In this document: positions 44,844 to 53,007 of the stretch, piece after piece
How the letters are laid out: every line of letters begins with the position of its first letter
How positions within the stretch are numbered: position 1 is the stretch's first letter
Assembly: GCA_025964625.1 (NCBI GenBank)
Contig: JAOPYL010000042.1
Span: 18,850 to 82,849 of the forward strand
Origin: Actinoallomurus sp.
GTDB lineage: Bacteria > Actinomycetota > Actinomycetes > Streptosporangiales > Streptosporangiaceae
Reading direction: 5' to 3'
DNA length: 64,000 nucleotides
Made by a program: the position numbers and the translations under genes
The notes under the pieces: model-generated
The model's input: the letters and a program-made list of their open reading frames with translations, nothing else
Databases searched by the model: none
What the model was told of the DNA's origin: nothing

Positions 44844-45650
44844 TTAGGACAATTCCCTCGTGAGCGATTCGACCATGCGCACAACTCCCGCCGGGCCGTC
44901 GACGATCAGATCGGCGCGCTCGGCCAGCGCGGTCACCTCGTCGGAGGAGCTGCACACCTTGACACCCGGTGTGCCCTCTTTGCGCAGCGTCTCGACCGCG
45001 TCGTACGCGGCCAGGTCGCCCAGGTCGTCACCGGCGTAGAGCACCGCCGCGGCGTCGCTCTCGGCGGCGAGGGCGCGCAACGAGGCGCCCTTGTCCATGC
45101 CGGGCGGGCGCAACTCGAGGACCAGCCGGCCGGGCTCGACCACGAGCCCGGTGCGCTCGGCCAGCGCGGCCACGATGCCGCGCAGGCGTTCGAGGGCGAC
45201 CTCGGGCTCTGCCGCCCGCCGGGTGTGCACCGCCAGGGCGTGGCCCTTGTCCTCGACGGTGACCCCCTCCGGCGCCGTCTGGAGGATTCTGGATAGCTTG
45301 GTCCGCGCCTCGGCGAGGCCCGCAGGCGGCTCCGGCGTCTCCAGGGAGCCGTTCTCCCAGCGCTCCCTGCCGTAGTGGCCGAGCACCACGAGACCGTCGA
45401 CGCCGCCGAACCCGCCGTACTCCACCGCGAGCGCGGCCGGGCGGCCCGTGATGATCGCCACCGTGCCGACACGCTGGGCGAGCCCGCGCAGCGCCGGGAC
45501 GGCCCCCGCGTGGGCGCGCGCACTGTCGGGATCGTCGACGATCGGCGACAGCGTGCCGTCGAAGTCGAAGGCGACGAGTGCCTGCTCGGGCCGCGTTTTG
45601 ATCGCGGACAGCCCTTCGGTGCCGGCGGCCGTACGAGATTCCACGTTCAT
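44844..45650 (-). CDS. otsB: Trehalose-6-phosphate phosphatase
   Basis: A 268-residue HAD-type phosphatase. Motif I is VAFDFDGTLSPIVDDPDSAR, motif II IITGRPA, and motif III/IV GMDKGASLRAL and VLYAGDDLGDLAAYDAV. It completes trehalose synthesis by dephosphorylating the OtsA product. It is separated from otsA by three regulatory genes and transcribed in the opposite direction, so the two are not an operon. Confidence 0.93.
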   Translation of the reverse strand: MNVESRTAAGTEGLSAIKTRPEQALVAFDFDGTLSPIVDDPDSARAHAGAVPALRGLAQRVGTVAIITGRPAALAVEYGGFGGVDGLVVLGHYGRERWENGSLETPEPPAGLAEARTKLSRILQTAPEGVTVEDKGHALAVHTRRAAEPEVALERLRGIVAALAERTGLVVEPGRLVLELRPPGMDKGASLRALAAESDAAAVLYAGDDLGDLAAYDAVETLRKEGTPGVKVCSSSDEVTALAERADLIVDGPAGVVRMVESLTRELS

Positions 45651-45687
45651 GGATCGCTCAGTTTATCGGGTCGCTCCGCGAGTGGCC

Positions 45688-45984
45688 TCAGGTGTGGATG
45701 CCGAACCGCCGGGCTGCCCGCTGGCGTTGCCGCTGCGACCGCTGCCGCCGCAGCCGCTTCACGAGCATGGGATCGTGCTCGAGGGCCTCTGGGCGGTCGA
45801 TCAGCTGGTTGAGGAGCTGGTAGTAGCGGGTCGACGACATCTCGAAAAGCTCACGGATCGCCTGCTCCTTGGCGCCCGCGTACTTCCACCACTGCCGCTC
45901 GAAGGAAAGGATCTCCGCGTCACGGTCGGCCAAGCGGCCGTCGTCCTTGTCAGGGCCATCACCCCGGGCGTCCGCCGGTTGCAT
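45688..45984 (-). CDS. DUF3263 protein
   Basis: A 98-residue protein with an acidic N terminus and the DUF3263 core: ILSFERQWWKYAGAKEQAIRE, LFEMSSTRYYQLLNQLIDRPEALEHDP by position about 25-75. A very basic tail follows (VKRLRRQRSQRQRQRAARR). The core looks like a helix-turn-helix, and the family is actinobacterial. DNA binding is likely, target unknown. It lies upstream of otsB on the same strand, 37 bases apart. Confidence 0.85.
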   Translation of the reverse strand: MQPADARGDGPDKDDGRLADRDAEILSFERQWWKYAGAKEQAIRELFEMSSTRYYQLLNQLIDRPEALEHDPMLVKRLRRQRSQRQRQRAARRFGIHT

Positions 45985-46083
45985 CAGGTCCCCTCTGTCC
46001 GGGTTCGGGGGGCTGTCATGCTACGCGTGATCCCCGACATCTTGGCGGTGTTCTCCCCGAAGCGGCCCGGCGTAGTCTGAACC

Positions 46084-46890
46084 GTGACGCCGACTCACTG
46101 CGTATCGCTACTCACCGACTACGGACTCGAAGACGGCTTCGTGGCCGCCTGTCACGGCGTGATCGCCGGCATCTCCCCGCAGACGCGCATCATCGACATC
46201 ACGCACCTCGTCCCTCCCGGTGACGTACGACGCGGCGCCGCGATCATGGCCCAGACAGTCCCGTACCTGCCGTCCGGTGTTCACGTGGCCGTGGTCGACC
46301 CGGGCGTGGGCACGGCGCGCCGCGCGATCGTGATCGCGGACGGCGAACGCGTCTTCGTCGGACCGGACAACGGGGTCCTGTCCTGGGCTGCCGCCGGACC
46401 CGGCCTGCGCGCCTACGAACTGACCAACCCGGAGCTGTGGCTCGACCCGGTGTCGGCGACCTTCCACGGCCGCGACGTCTTCGCCCCGGTGGCGGCGCAC
46501 CTCGCGGCGGGCCGTGACGTCGCGTCGGCCGGCGACGAGATCGACCCTGCCGATCTCGTGACGCTCCCCGCGCCGGCCCGGAGCGTACGCGACGGCGGCG
46601 CGGAGGGCGAGGTGCTGACCGTCGACCGGTTCGGCAACGTGCAGCTCTCGATCACCGGCGCCGACCTGGACCTGATCGGCGCGCACCCGGGCGCGACGCT
46701 GGCCATCACGCTCGGGCGGCGTTCCCTCACCGTGCCCTACGGCGAGACGTTCGGCTCGGTGCCACCCGGCGAGCTCGTGGCCTACACCGACGCGGCCGGC
46801 TGTGTTGCCCTCGCGGTGAACTCGGGCAACGCCGTCCAGCGCCTCGGACTGCCACCCGGCGCTCACCTACGGCTCACCGTCGCGCGCTGA
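46084..46890 (+). CDS. S-adenosylmethionine hydroxide adenosyltransferase (DUF62)
   Basis: A 268-residue protein of the SAM chlorinase/fluorinase superfamily. Motifs: LLTDYGLEDGFVAACHGVI, VVDPGVGTARRAIVI, FVGPDNGVLSWA, FHGRDVFAPVAAHLA and LTVDRFGNVQLSI. Ordinary members hydrolyse SAM to adenosine and methionine with hydroxide and do not halogenate. Nothing nearby points to organofluorine or organochlorine metabolism. The GTG at 46084 was chosen by family length. Confidence 0.88.
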   Translation: MTPTHCVSLLTDYGLEDGFVAACHGVIAGISPQTRIIDITHLVPPGDVRRGAAIMAQTVPYLPSGVHVAVVDPGVGTARRAIVIADGERVFVGPDNGVLSWAAAGPGLRAYELTNPELWLDPVSATFHGRDVFAPVAAHLAAGRDVASAGDEIDPADLVTLPAPARSVRDGGAEGEVLTVDRFGNVQLSITGADLDLIGAHPGATLAITLGRRSLTVPYGETFGSVPPGELVAYTDAAGCVALAVNSGNAVQRLGLPPGAHLRLTVAR

Positions 46891-47018
46891 ACGGTCGAAT
46901 ACGAGGGTGCGACGCTCATCGTGCTGTACGGCATGATCGCCACGGCCTTCCGGTGGGGGTGAAGGCCCGGCCCTCCACAACGAGAGTCATTCACACCGCT
47001 CTCTACTACTGTGACGAT

Positions 47019-47546
47019 GTGAGTCCCGACATGGACCCGAGCGTCGCGCAGATCGAGCAGGCGGCGTTCCATCTGCGCCGGCTCTGGGCCAAGCCGCAGC
47101 TTCTGCAGCGCCTGCGCGAGCACTGCGAGCCGGGACGGCCCATCCAGCTGTCGAACGTGCTGGTGATCTACGCCATCGCACGGCAGCAGGACGAGTGCGG
47201 CGACGTCACCATCGGCGCGGTCGCGGAGTACCTCGACATCGACCCCTCGACCGCCAGCAGGCTCGTCGGCCAGGCCATCGACGCCGGGTTCGTCTCCCGC
47301 CGCCCGTCACCGGTCGACGCACGCCGCGCCCACCTCTGGTTGACCGGTTCCGGGGCGCGGGTCAAGGAGACGACCGATGAGTTCCGGCACCGCTTCATCG
47401 CCGAGCTCGTCGCCGACTGGACCAACGACGAGCGCCGGCAGTTCGCCCGGCTGCTCGGGCGCTTCGCGGAGGCGGTGGCCGGCTTTCCCTTCGACCCGTC
47501 CGGCGCCGTCAAGATCCTCGAGGCGGCCCGCCAGACCGAGGAATGA
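47019..47546 (+). CDS. MarR family regulator
   Basis: A 175-residue winged-helix regulator. HTH: GDVTIGAVAEYLDIDPSTASRLVGQAIDAGFV; wing: RRPSPVDARRAHLWLTGSG (DxRxxxxxLT pattern). It starts at GTG 47019 or ATG 47031. Neither has a clear ribosome site, so a leaderless mRNA is possible. It is a stand-alone gene with no obvious target transporter. Confidence 0.8.
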   Translation: MSPDMDPSVAQIEQAAFHLRRLWAKPQLLQRLREHCEPGRPIQLSNVLVIYAIARQQDECGDVTIGAVAEYLDIDPSTASRLVGQAIDAGFVSRRPSPVDARRAHLWLTGSGARVKETTDEFRHRFIAELVADWTNDERRQFARLLGRFAEAVAGFPFDPSGAVKILEAARQTEE

Positions 47547-47561
47547 CCGGCCCGCCCGCCA

Positions 47562-47804
47562 TCAGGCGCGCAGCACGCTCAGGCGCTCCCGGTACTCATC
47601 CTCATCGATCTCGCCGCGCGCGTAACGCTCCCCGAGCAGCGCCTCGGCGCCGCCGCCCGACCGCGTGCGCCGGGACAGGAGATAGAAGCCCCCGCCGAGA
47701 ACGAGCAGCCAGAACAGGCCGAATCCGATGGGGAGGATCGGCCACCATGCAGCGGCGTGTCCGTCATGCCAAGGACCGTGTGCGGTCAGCATCATCGCGC
47801 TCAT
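47562..47804 (-). CDS. SHOCT domain small membrane protein
   Basis: An 80-residue protein. A His-containing N terminus (LTAHGPWHDGHAAAWW) is followed by one membrane helix (LPIGFGLFWLLVLGGGFYLL), a basic stretch and the SHOCT motif ALLGERYARGEIDEDEYRERLSVL. SHOCT segments act as short oligomerisation modules. It is convergent with the MarR gene. Function unknown. Confidence 0.82.
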   Translation of the reverse strand: MSAMMLTAHGPWHDGHAAAWWPILPIGFGLFWLLVLGGGFYLLSRRTRSGGGAEALLGERYARGEIDEDEYRERLSVLRA

Positions 47805-48110
47805 GCTCAGATGGTGACCCGCCGGTCCTCACCTCGGCGTCGTACGAGAGGAGGCCTTCGGCGTACGCCCTGCGGGGCAGACGGGTCCGGGCCGGTACTC
47901 CGGATGGTCGCCAGGGAAGGGACGCGCGGCCCATGCCGCGCACGGCCATCGGGAGTACAGGCCCGGAACGCGTATACCAGCACGGTACACATCCTCCCTG
48001 ATTTGGACCATATTTCCCCCGATGGGCGTCCAGATGACTTGATCGCGTGAGCATCCGACCTCACGCCGTGGCAGAATGACGCCCGCCGCCGATAGCCGGG
48101 GAGGAAGCCG
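47805..48110. other. Intergenic region upstream of the protease gene
   Basis: This 306-base gap is between divergent genes. I find no supportable gene. It holds one hairpin (GCGCGGC at 47924-47930 with GCCGCGC at 47935-47941) and A/T-richer stretches around 48000-48045 that probably contain the protease promoter. No clear -35/-10 pair could be fixed. Confidence 0.4.
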
Positions 48111-50090
48111 GTGCACGTGTCCGAGCCCCGTCGCGCCCTCCCGCTCGCGGCCTCGGCGCTGCTGATCAGCGCCGCGGTGGCGGTGCTCTCGGTCCCCGCT
48201 GCCCAGTCCACCGTCCAGTCCACCGCCCCGGCCGCCCCGGCTCGCCCGGCGGCGCGCATGGTACCGGCCGACCTCTACCGCAGCCAGCAATGGACACTCG
48301 GCGCCCTGCACATCCCGCGGGCATGGAAGTACTCCCGGGGCAACGGCGTGACGGTGGCCGTACTCGACACCGGTGTCGACGGTCACCAGCCCGACCTCGC
48401 AGGCCGGGTGATCGACGGTCCTGACTTCACCGGGCACACGCGAAAGCCCGGTGACCGCTACTGGGGACGGCACGGCACCTCGATGGCGAGCATCATCGCC
48501 GGGCACGGTCACGGGCCCGGCGGGACGGCGGGCGTCATGGGGGTCGCCCCCGATGCCAAGATCCTCTCGATCAGGGTCACCTGGGAGCTCACCGACCCGG
48601 CTCGCAGCGACCACACCCAGGTCGACCACTCCCGCGACGCCATCGCGGAAGGCATCCGGTACGCCGCCGACCATGGCGCGCAGGTCATCAGCATGTCGCT
48701 CGGCGGCGGCAAGCAGTTCTACGACGGAAACGCGCTCGAAGAGGCAGCGATCAAGTACGCGCTGGGCAAGGGCCTGGTGCTCGTCGCGTCGGCCGGAAAC
48801 GACGGCGGCGGCGCCAACCGGCGCAACTATCCGGCCGCCTACCCCGGGGTGATCGCGGTCGGCGCCGTCGACCGGGCGTTCCGGCCCGCCAAGTTCACCA
48901 ACCGGCACACGTACGTCTCGGTGGCCGCTCCCGGCGTCGAGATCGTCAGTGCCGACGTCGCCGGTCACGGCTACATACTCGGCACCGGCACGAGCTCGTC
49001 CGCGGCCTTCGTGGCGGGCATGAGCGCCCTCGTCAAGGCGCGGTATCCCAACCTCACTCCACCCGAGGTCAAGCAGGCTCTCGAGGAGGGCGCCACCCAT
49101 CGGCCGCCCGACGGCCGCAGCACCAAGATCGGCACCGGCGTGGCCGACGCGTTGGGGGCGTTGCGCGCGGCCGCGCAGATCAACAAGGCCGAGCATGGCG
49201 GCGCGGCCGTCAACAGACCGGGACCGACCGGCCCGCCCGCGGCTCCGGCATCGGCCCACTGCCCCGACCTCGTGTTCATCGCCGTCCTGAGCGGTGGTGG
49301 CACTCTCATGCTGCTCAGCCTCATACTGGGCTGGCGCCAGCGACGGCGGCGCCCCGGCGAGGACGACGACGAGGACATCCCGGCGCCGCCGACGCCCACG
49401 CGGTCCGCACCGGCACGGGCGTTCGCGCGCTCCAGCGAGGTGTCGCCCTGGGAGCCCCGGCCGGCCGGAACACCGTCACCGCTACTGCCCTCGGCCGAGG
49501 CATCGTCCTGGGAACCCCGCACGGCCGAGACGCCCCAGCACCCTGCCGAGACGTCGCCGTGGGAACCCCACACGACCGAAACGCCCCAACCCTCGGCCGA
49601 GGTGTCGCCCTGGGAACCCCGCATGACCGAAACGCCCCCGCCCCCTGCCGAGACGTCGCCATGGGGGCAGCCGGCTGCCGCCGATCCTCCGTTCGCCGAC
49701 GACGCCAAGCCCTACATCGGCTCGCGGAGACTGCCCGAGCCGCTGGAACCGTACCAACCGCCTGCCTCGGCCCACACGGACGGAAACGGCGGCGGCAACG
49801 GTTCAACGGGTCACCTCCCGCCCGCCACCCAGGACTTCCGCGTCGCGGGCGGCCTCGACCCGCTGAGCGACGGCCCGATCGACTCCTCGGCCGATGTCGG
49901 CACGCCCCTCGCGGATCTGAGCTGGGACAGCATCCGCCGCGGCTTCGACCGGTTGAAGGAGGACGCGAGCACCTGGGAGTCCCTTTCCAAGGACGACGTC
50001 AGCGAGACGAACCGGATCACGGCGCAGAACGCCTCCGACGAAACGGTCAACCTGCCGGTCGTCCAGCCGGATGACAAGGACGAGACCTGA
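48111..50090 (+). CDS. Membrane-anchored subtilisin, mycosin-like, with WEP repeats
   Basis: A 659-residue S8 serine protease. A signal peptide (about 1-32) precedes the catalytic domain (about 50-370) with Asp in VAVLDTGVDGHQPDLAGRV, His in RHGTSMASIIAGHGHGPGG and Ser in LGTGTSSSAAFVAGMSALVK. A membrane helix follows (LVFIAVLSGGGTLMLLSLIL, about 387-407), then a 250-residue cytoplasmic tail. The tail holds five copies of an approximately 17-residue unit built on (A/S)E.S(P/S)WEP, at about 446-525. Mycosins mature type VII secretion components, but no ESX genes are in the window, so it is an orphan. It starts at GTG 48111. Confidence 0.85.
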   Translation: MHVSEPRRALPLAASALLISAAVAVLSVPAAQSTVQSTAPAAPARPAARMVPADLYRSQQWTLGALHIPRAWKYSRGNGVTVAVLDTGVDGHQPDLAGRVIDGPDFTGHTRKPGDRYWGRHGTSMASIIAGHGHGPGGTAGVMGVAPDAKILSIRVTWELTDPARSDHTQVDHSRDAIAEGIRYAADHGAQVISMSLGGGKQFYDGNALEEAAIKYALGKGLVLVASAGNDGGGANRRNYPAAYPGVIAVGAVDRAFRPAKFTNRHTYVSVAAPGVEIVSADVAGHGYILGTGTSSSAAFVAGMSALVKARYPNLTPPEVKQALEEGATHRPPDGRSTKIGTGVADALGALRAAAQINKAEHGGAAVNRPGPTGPPAAPASAHCPDLVFIAVLSGGGTLMLLSLILGWRQRRRRPGEDDDEDIPAPPTPTRSAPARAFARSSEVSPWEPRPAGTPSPLLPSAEASSWEPRTAETPQHPAETSPWEPHTTETPQPSAEVSPWEPRMTETPPPPAETSPWGQPAAADPPFADDAKPYIGSRRLPEPLEPYQPPASAHTDGNGGGNGSTGHLPPATQDFRVAGGLDPLSDGPIDSSADVGTPLADLSWDSIRRGFDRLKEDASTWESLSKDDVSETNRITAQNASDETVNLPVVQPDDKDET

Positions 50091-50198
50091 CGCCTCGCAC
50101 GTGGGGTTAGCCCCCCCTTCTCCTGGCGTGCCAGCCACATGGGATGCGCATCGCCGGTCCCGTAGCGTTCTGCGCGAGCCGACCTCGAGGAGACACCC

Positions 50199-50987
50199 GT
50201 GAAGAGCCGTCGTACGGCGATCCTCGCCCTCACCGCCCTGGCCACGTCGGGCTGCGGCGTGGGCGTGCACTTCGCCGACTTCCGGCACACGATCACCCCC
50301 GAGGACACGCGTGTCACCGGGTCGGTGAGCGAGGTCCAGGTGAGCTCGGACAGCGGCCATGTGACGATCACGGCCGGCGGTGCGGGCGTGACGATCCATC
50401 GGGTCGTCCACTACCAGAGCGGCACGCCCCATCCCGGCCAGCAGCTCAGCAACGGCACGCTGACCTTCAGCAAGGGCTGTTCGCGCTGCAGCATCGACTA
50501 CGACCTGACCGTTCCCGCCTCGGTGCACGTACGGGCCGGCAGCGACAGCGGCCGCGTCGACGTGTCGGGCGTCGCGAGCGCCGACGCACGGAGCGACTCG
50601 GGCTCGGTAACCGTCCGGCACGTCAAGGGCGACGTGAGCGCGCATACCGATTCGGGCCAGGTGACCGTCGAAGACGTGGGCGGCTCGTTCGATGCCGGCA
50701 CCGACTCCGGGATGATCCAGGCGAGCGCACTGCGGTCGGCCGGCGTGCGGGCCTCCAGCGACTCCGGCGGGGTGCACCTTGACTTCGCCACCGCGCCCTC
50801 CAGCGTCCGGGCCACCAACGACTCGGGCTCGCTGAACATCACTGTGCCCGGCGGCCCGTACGACATCGACGCCGCCACCGACTCCGGCCACAAGGACATC
50901 ACCGGCGTCGTCAGCGATCCGCTGGCTCCGGCACGGCTCTACCTCCGCACGGACTCCGGAGGCCTGACCGTCCTCCCGGCCCGCTGA
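50199..50987 (+). CDS. DUF4097-like lipoprotein with nine DSG beta repeats
   Basis: A 262-residue protein. The N terminus MKSRRTAILALTALATSGCG has a lipobox ending in Cys, so it is probably lipid-anchored outside the membrane. The rest is a right-handed beta-solenoid-like repeat with DSG at each turn: SSDSGHVTI, GSDSGRVDV, RSDSGSVTV, HTDSGQVTV, GTDSGMIQA, SSDSGGVHL, TNDSGSLNI, ATDSGHKDI, RTDSGGLTV. This is the DUF4097/putative adhesin pattern. GAGGAGAC precedes GTG 50199. Function unknown; a surface structure is likely. Confidence 0.8.
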   Translation: MKSRRTAILALTALATSGCGVGVHFADFRHTITPEDTRVTGSVSEVQVSSDSGHVTITAGGAGVTIHRVVHYQSGTPHPGQQLSNGTLTFSKGCSRCSIDYDLTVPASVHVRAGSDSGRVDVSGVASADARSDSGSVTVRHVKGDVSAHTDSGQVTVEDVGGSFDAGTDSGMIQASALRSAGVRASSDSGGVHLDFATAPSSVRATNDSGSLNITVPGGPYDIDAATDSGHKDITGVVSDPLAPARLYLRTDSGGLTVLPAR

Positions 50988-51017
50988 TCAGGGGCGGTGA
51001 CCGGTCGTCCGACCCGC

Positions 51018-51593
51018 TTACGCGCCGACCCTCATTCCGATGTTGATGGCCAGCGGAGTAATTGCAGCGACAGCACCGACGATCTTTTCCCAGGTGCCCG
51101 TGGAGACCTGATGTCTGGCCCGTAGGACGGCGTCGACGGCTCGGCTGACCTGAGCTACCTCGATGTCTTCCGGCGGGATGTCGGCCAGCTTGTGGACCGC
51201 CAGCCACCCAGCCACCTCCGCCCAGCTCCACAAGGCGGCGCGTTCGCGTGGTATTCGAGGCGCGGGGAAGCCGCCCGGCCCTCGGCGGCCCTTCACCCAG
51301 TAGTCAACGGCAGCCAGCGTTCGGCCCACACGCTCTGCAATCTCGCCGAGCGTCACCGTGTCATCGCTGACGCCGGTGATATCCAAGCCACACCGCTTGC
51401 CCTGGTCGATGGCCGAGATGATCGCGTCGATCGCTGAAGGGGCCTCGCGGTTGAATGTGGCTTCGCCTTCGCCACCAAGGTCGGGGTCGAAGGAGACAGT
51501 GGCGTCGTCCCAACCGGCTTCGCAGAGGGCGTCAATCAGAACGTCGCCCCCAGCAGGACCGGTGAAACGCAACTCGAATGTGTAGGTTGGCAT
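51018..51593 (-). CDS. HTH protein, probable partner or antitoxin of a HicA-like toxin
   Basis: A 191-residue protein. The N-terminal domain (about 1-70; TYTFELRFTGPAGGDVLIDA, CEAGWDDATVSFD, FNREAPSAIDAIISAID) looks like a small alpha/beta binding domain. A MerR/HTH-like segment follows (TLGEIAERVGRTLAAVDYWV, then GPGGFPAPRIPRERAALWSW). I recall streptomycete genes of this kind paired with HicA-like small proteins. GGGAGAG precedes ATG 51593, one base after the stop of the frameshifted HicA-like gene. It is the only intact gene of this patch. The antitoxin role is inferred. Confidence 0.6.
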   Translation of the reverse strand: MPTYTFELRFTGPAGGDVLIDALCEAGWDDATVSFDPDLGGEGEATFNREAPSAIDAIISAIDQGKRCGLDITGVSDDTVTLGEIAERVGRTLAAVDYWVKGRRGPGGFPAPRIPRERAALWSWAEVAGWLAVHKLADIPPEDIEVAQVSRAVDAVLRARHQVSTGTWEKIVGAVAAITPLAINIGMRVGA

Positions 51594-51594
51594 G

Positions 51595-51844
51595 TCACTC
51601 TCCCTCGTCAGTCTTGGCGTCGGCGCTATGAGGGCACTGCTCGACGGCCCGCCGTAACTGCCGTGCGTGGCGCTCGGGAACAGCAGGTGTTGACCATATA
51701 GAAATGGGCGGCCTGCAACCTTCCCCACTGCCTGGACAGAACGCTCGCCCCCCAGGCATGGCCGTTACGTTTCTCGATTCGCCAACCAGCGTCTTCCATC
51801 ACCTTGATCGCGGCCCTGACTTCCTTGTTGGGGTGGCGGTCCAC
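51595..51844 (-). pseudogene. HicA-like toxin gene with one-base frameshift in a G6 run
   Basis: From GTG 51844 (AAGGAGC upstream) the frame reads MDRHPNKEVRAAIKVMEDAG, WRIEKRNGHAWG, which matches the HicA-like pattern with its GH..W active-site region. It then shifts at a run of six G (C6 on the plus strand, 51748-51753). With five G the frame continues RAFCPGSGEGCRPPISIWST, PAVPERHARQLRRAVEQCPH, and stops at 51595, one base before the next ATG. As sequenced, the frame ends at 51626 with an unrelated tail. This is either a true inactivating or phase-variable insertion, or a homopolymer sequencing error. Confidence 0.65.
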
Positions 51845-51877
51845 GGTGCTCCTTCACAGGTCGCGCACATGAGTCAT

Positions 51878-51908
51878 ACGATACGTGCAGTGTTGAGTTA
51901 ACTCAACA
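51878..51908 (-). promoter_or_regulatory. Promoter with 18-bp perfect palindrome for the HicA-like operon
   Basis: TGTTGAGTT-AACTCAACA (51891-51908) is a perfect palindrome. On the minus strand -35 TTGAGT (51906-51901) lies inside it, and -10 TATCGT (51883-51878) follows a 17-base spacer. The start codon is 34 bases on. Autoregulation by the antitoxin-antidote complex is the usual logic of such sites. Confidence 0.7.
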
Positions 51909-51945
51909 TGCTACCGACGTCGGCATTCAGTGGCCGGCGAACGGG

Positions 51946-52148
51946 TCACATCCAGATATGGACGTAACCGCGCCGAGCCGGCATCGACCGCTCGCCTTCG
52001 CACTCGGGGACGTCGGCAGGGGCCTCGCCGCCGATGCTGAGTAGGCGGGTCTCCCAGCGGCACCGGTAGTAGAAGCGGGGCCCGGCCGGGTCAGGTCCAG
52101 CGGAGTGGTGTACGAGCCTGCCTCCGCGGCGTGATGAGAGCCTCCCGC
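51946..52148 (-). pseudogene. Unidentified gene remnant
   Basis: The 3' half of this stretch has coding-like composition on the minus strand and reads AGPDPAGPRFYYRCRWETRL, LSIGGEAPADVPECEGERSM, ending YVHIWM at 51946. No start or upstream domain can be assigned before the toxin remnant. It may be the end of a decayed small gene. No family was recognised. Confidence 0.3.
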
Positions 52149-52396
52149 TCAGCCGACCCACGTGATGCGGATGACCCGGACAATCTGAAGGCCGTCGTTG
52201 ACGACGTATGTGGCCATGCCCCACTCGCCGAACGTGACGCGCCGGACCTGCTCATCAGAAGTCGGCAGCGTCTCAGCGGGCCATGGGGATTCTCGACCAC
52301 CACCCCCATGGCCTTGCTGAGAGCCCTGAGGGCCTCGCTTGGAAAACCGTGCAACCCCCTGAGCGCCTCAAGGGAGAGCTCTGCCCGGTAGGTCAC
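52149..52396 (-). pseudogene. RelE/ParE-like toxin gene, frameshifted
   Basis: From GTG 52396 the product reads VTYRAELSLEALRGLHGFPS, EALRALSKAMGVVVENP, typical of RelE/ParE toxins. It then loses frame near 52280. In the next frame the expected C-terminal half appears intact: ETLPTSDEQVRRVTFGEWGM, ATYVVNDGLQIVRVIRITWV, stop at 52149. One missing base explains the break. The start overlaps by four bases the stop of the upstream antitoxin remnant, the usual antitoxin-toxin coupling. Confidence 0.65.
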
Positions 52397-52641
52397 AGCG
52401 AGCTGTCGAACTTCGCGACGACGTCCTCCCACGCGACGTACTTGCCGACACCGCTCTTGGCATCCTCAAGCGCCTCGTAGTAGCCAAGCTTGTTCGTCGC
52501 CACCACCGCGAGACTCCACGCGGTGGCCTCTGTATATCAGCGGCACTCGATGGTCGTCGCCGTTGCTGTCACTACTGCTGTCGGCAAGCCGGGCTGACGG
52601 ACGTCGAGGCTTGACGGCATCGGCAGCGATCCGGCTGATCC
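52393..52641 (-). pseudogene. Phd/YefM-like antitoxin gene, frameshifted
   Basis: Two frames together give one antitoxin-like protein. Upstream: LRISRIAADAVKPRRPSARL and GDDHRVPLIYRGHRVE. After a shift near 52515: SLAVVATNKLGYYEALEDAK and SGVGKYVAWEDVVAKFDSSL, stopping at 52393. The second frame has an upstream in-frame stop at 52537 and no ribosome site of its own. The VPLIYRGHRV stretch resembles the loop of Phd/YefM antitoxins. It paired with the RelE/ParE-like gene that follows. Confidence 0.5.
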
Positions 52642-52994
52642 TCAGGCCACCTTGACAGAGTGGGGGCGACACTGACGGTGATGTCCAGATGTCCCCCCAG
52701 CGCCGTCGCGTAGGCGCGCAGGGTCTCGAGTTCCATCGCCTCGATTCTGCCGTTCTCGATCTAGGAGATTCGGGGCTGGGACACACCGAGGACTCGGGCA
52801 AGCTCAGCCTGTGTCTTCCCGACGGCTTTGCGTAGTTCCCTGAGGTAATGGCCGGCCACGTACGCATCGAGTTCAGCACACGCCTTCGCCTGCCGCTCCG
52901 GCTGCTGACGGACGAGACGCTTGACCGTCCGCCATGCTGTCCTCGCCGTTGCTGTCAGACCAAACGTCAGCAGAGCGGCATTCGGGTGCCCCAC
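52642..52994 (-). pseudogene. XRE/HigA-like antitoxin gene with amber codon
   Basis: The frame reads AYVAGHYLRELRKAVGKTQA, ELARVLGVSQPRIS, then TAG at about 52761-52763, and continues IENGRIEAMELETLRAYATA, LGGHLDITVSVAP. The stop replaces a residue (usually Lys or Gln) in the recognition-helix region of a canonical XRE domain. A further one-base loss in a C run would restore a natural end (HSVKVA, stop at 52642). The true start is uncertain. The frame begins only 14 bases from the tRNA-Thr 3' end. Confidence 0.65.
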
Positions 52995-53007
52995 CTGGGA
53001 AAACGAG

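Noticed and set aside
46084..46890. A fluorinase or chlorinase.
   Set aside because: Family hydroxide adenosyltransferases are far more common, and no halogenation-pathway genes lie nearby.
47764..48259. Minus-strand frames of 96-150 codons before the protease gene.
   Set aside because: They have no ribosome site or domain and overlap the protease 5' end. The composition is not clearly coding.
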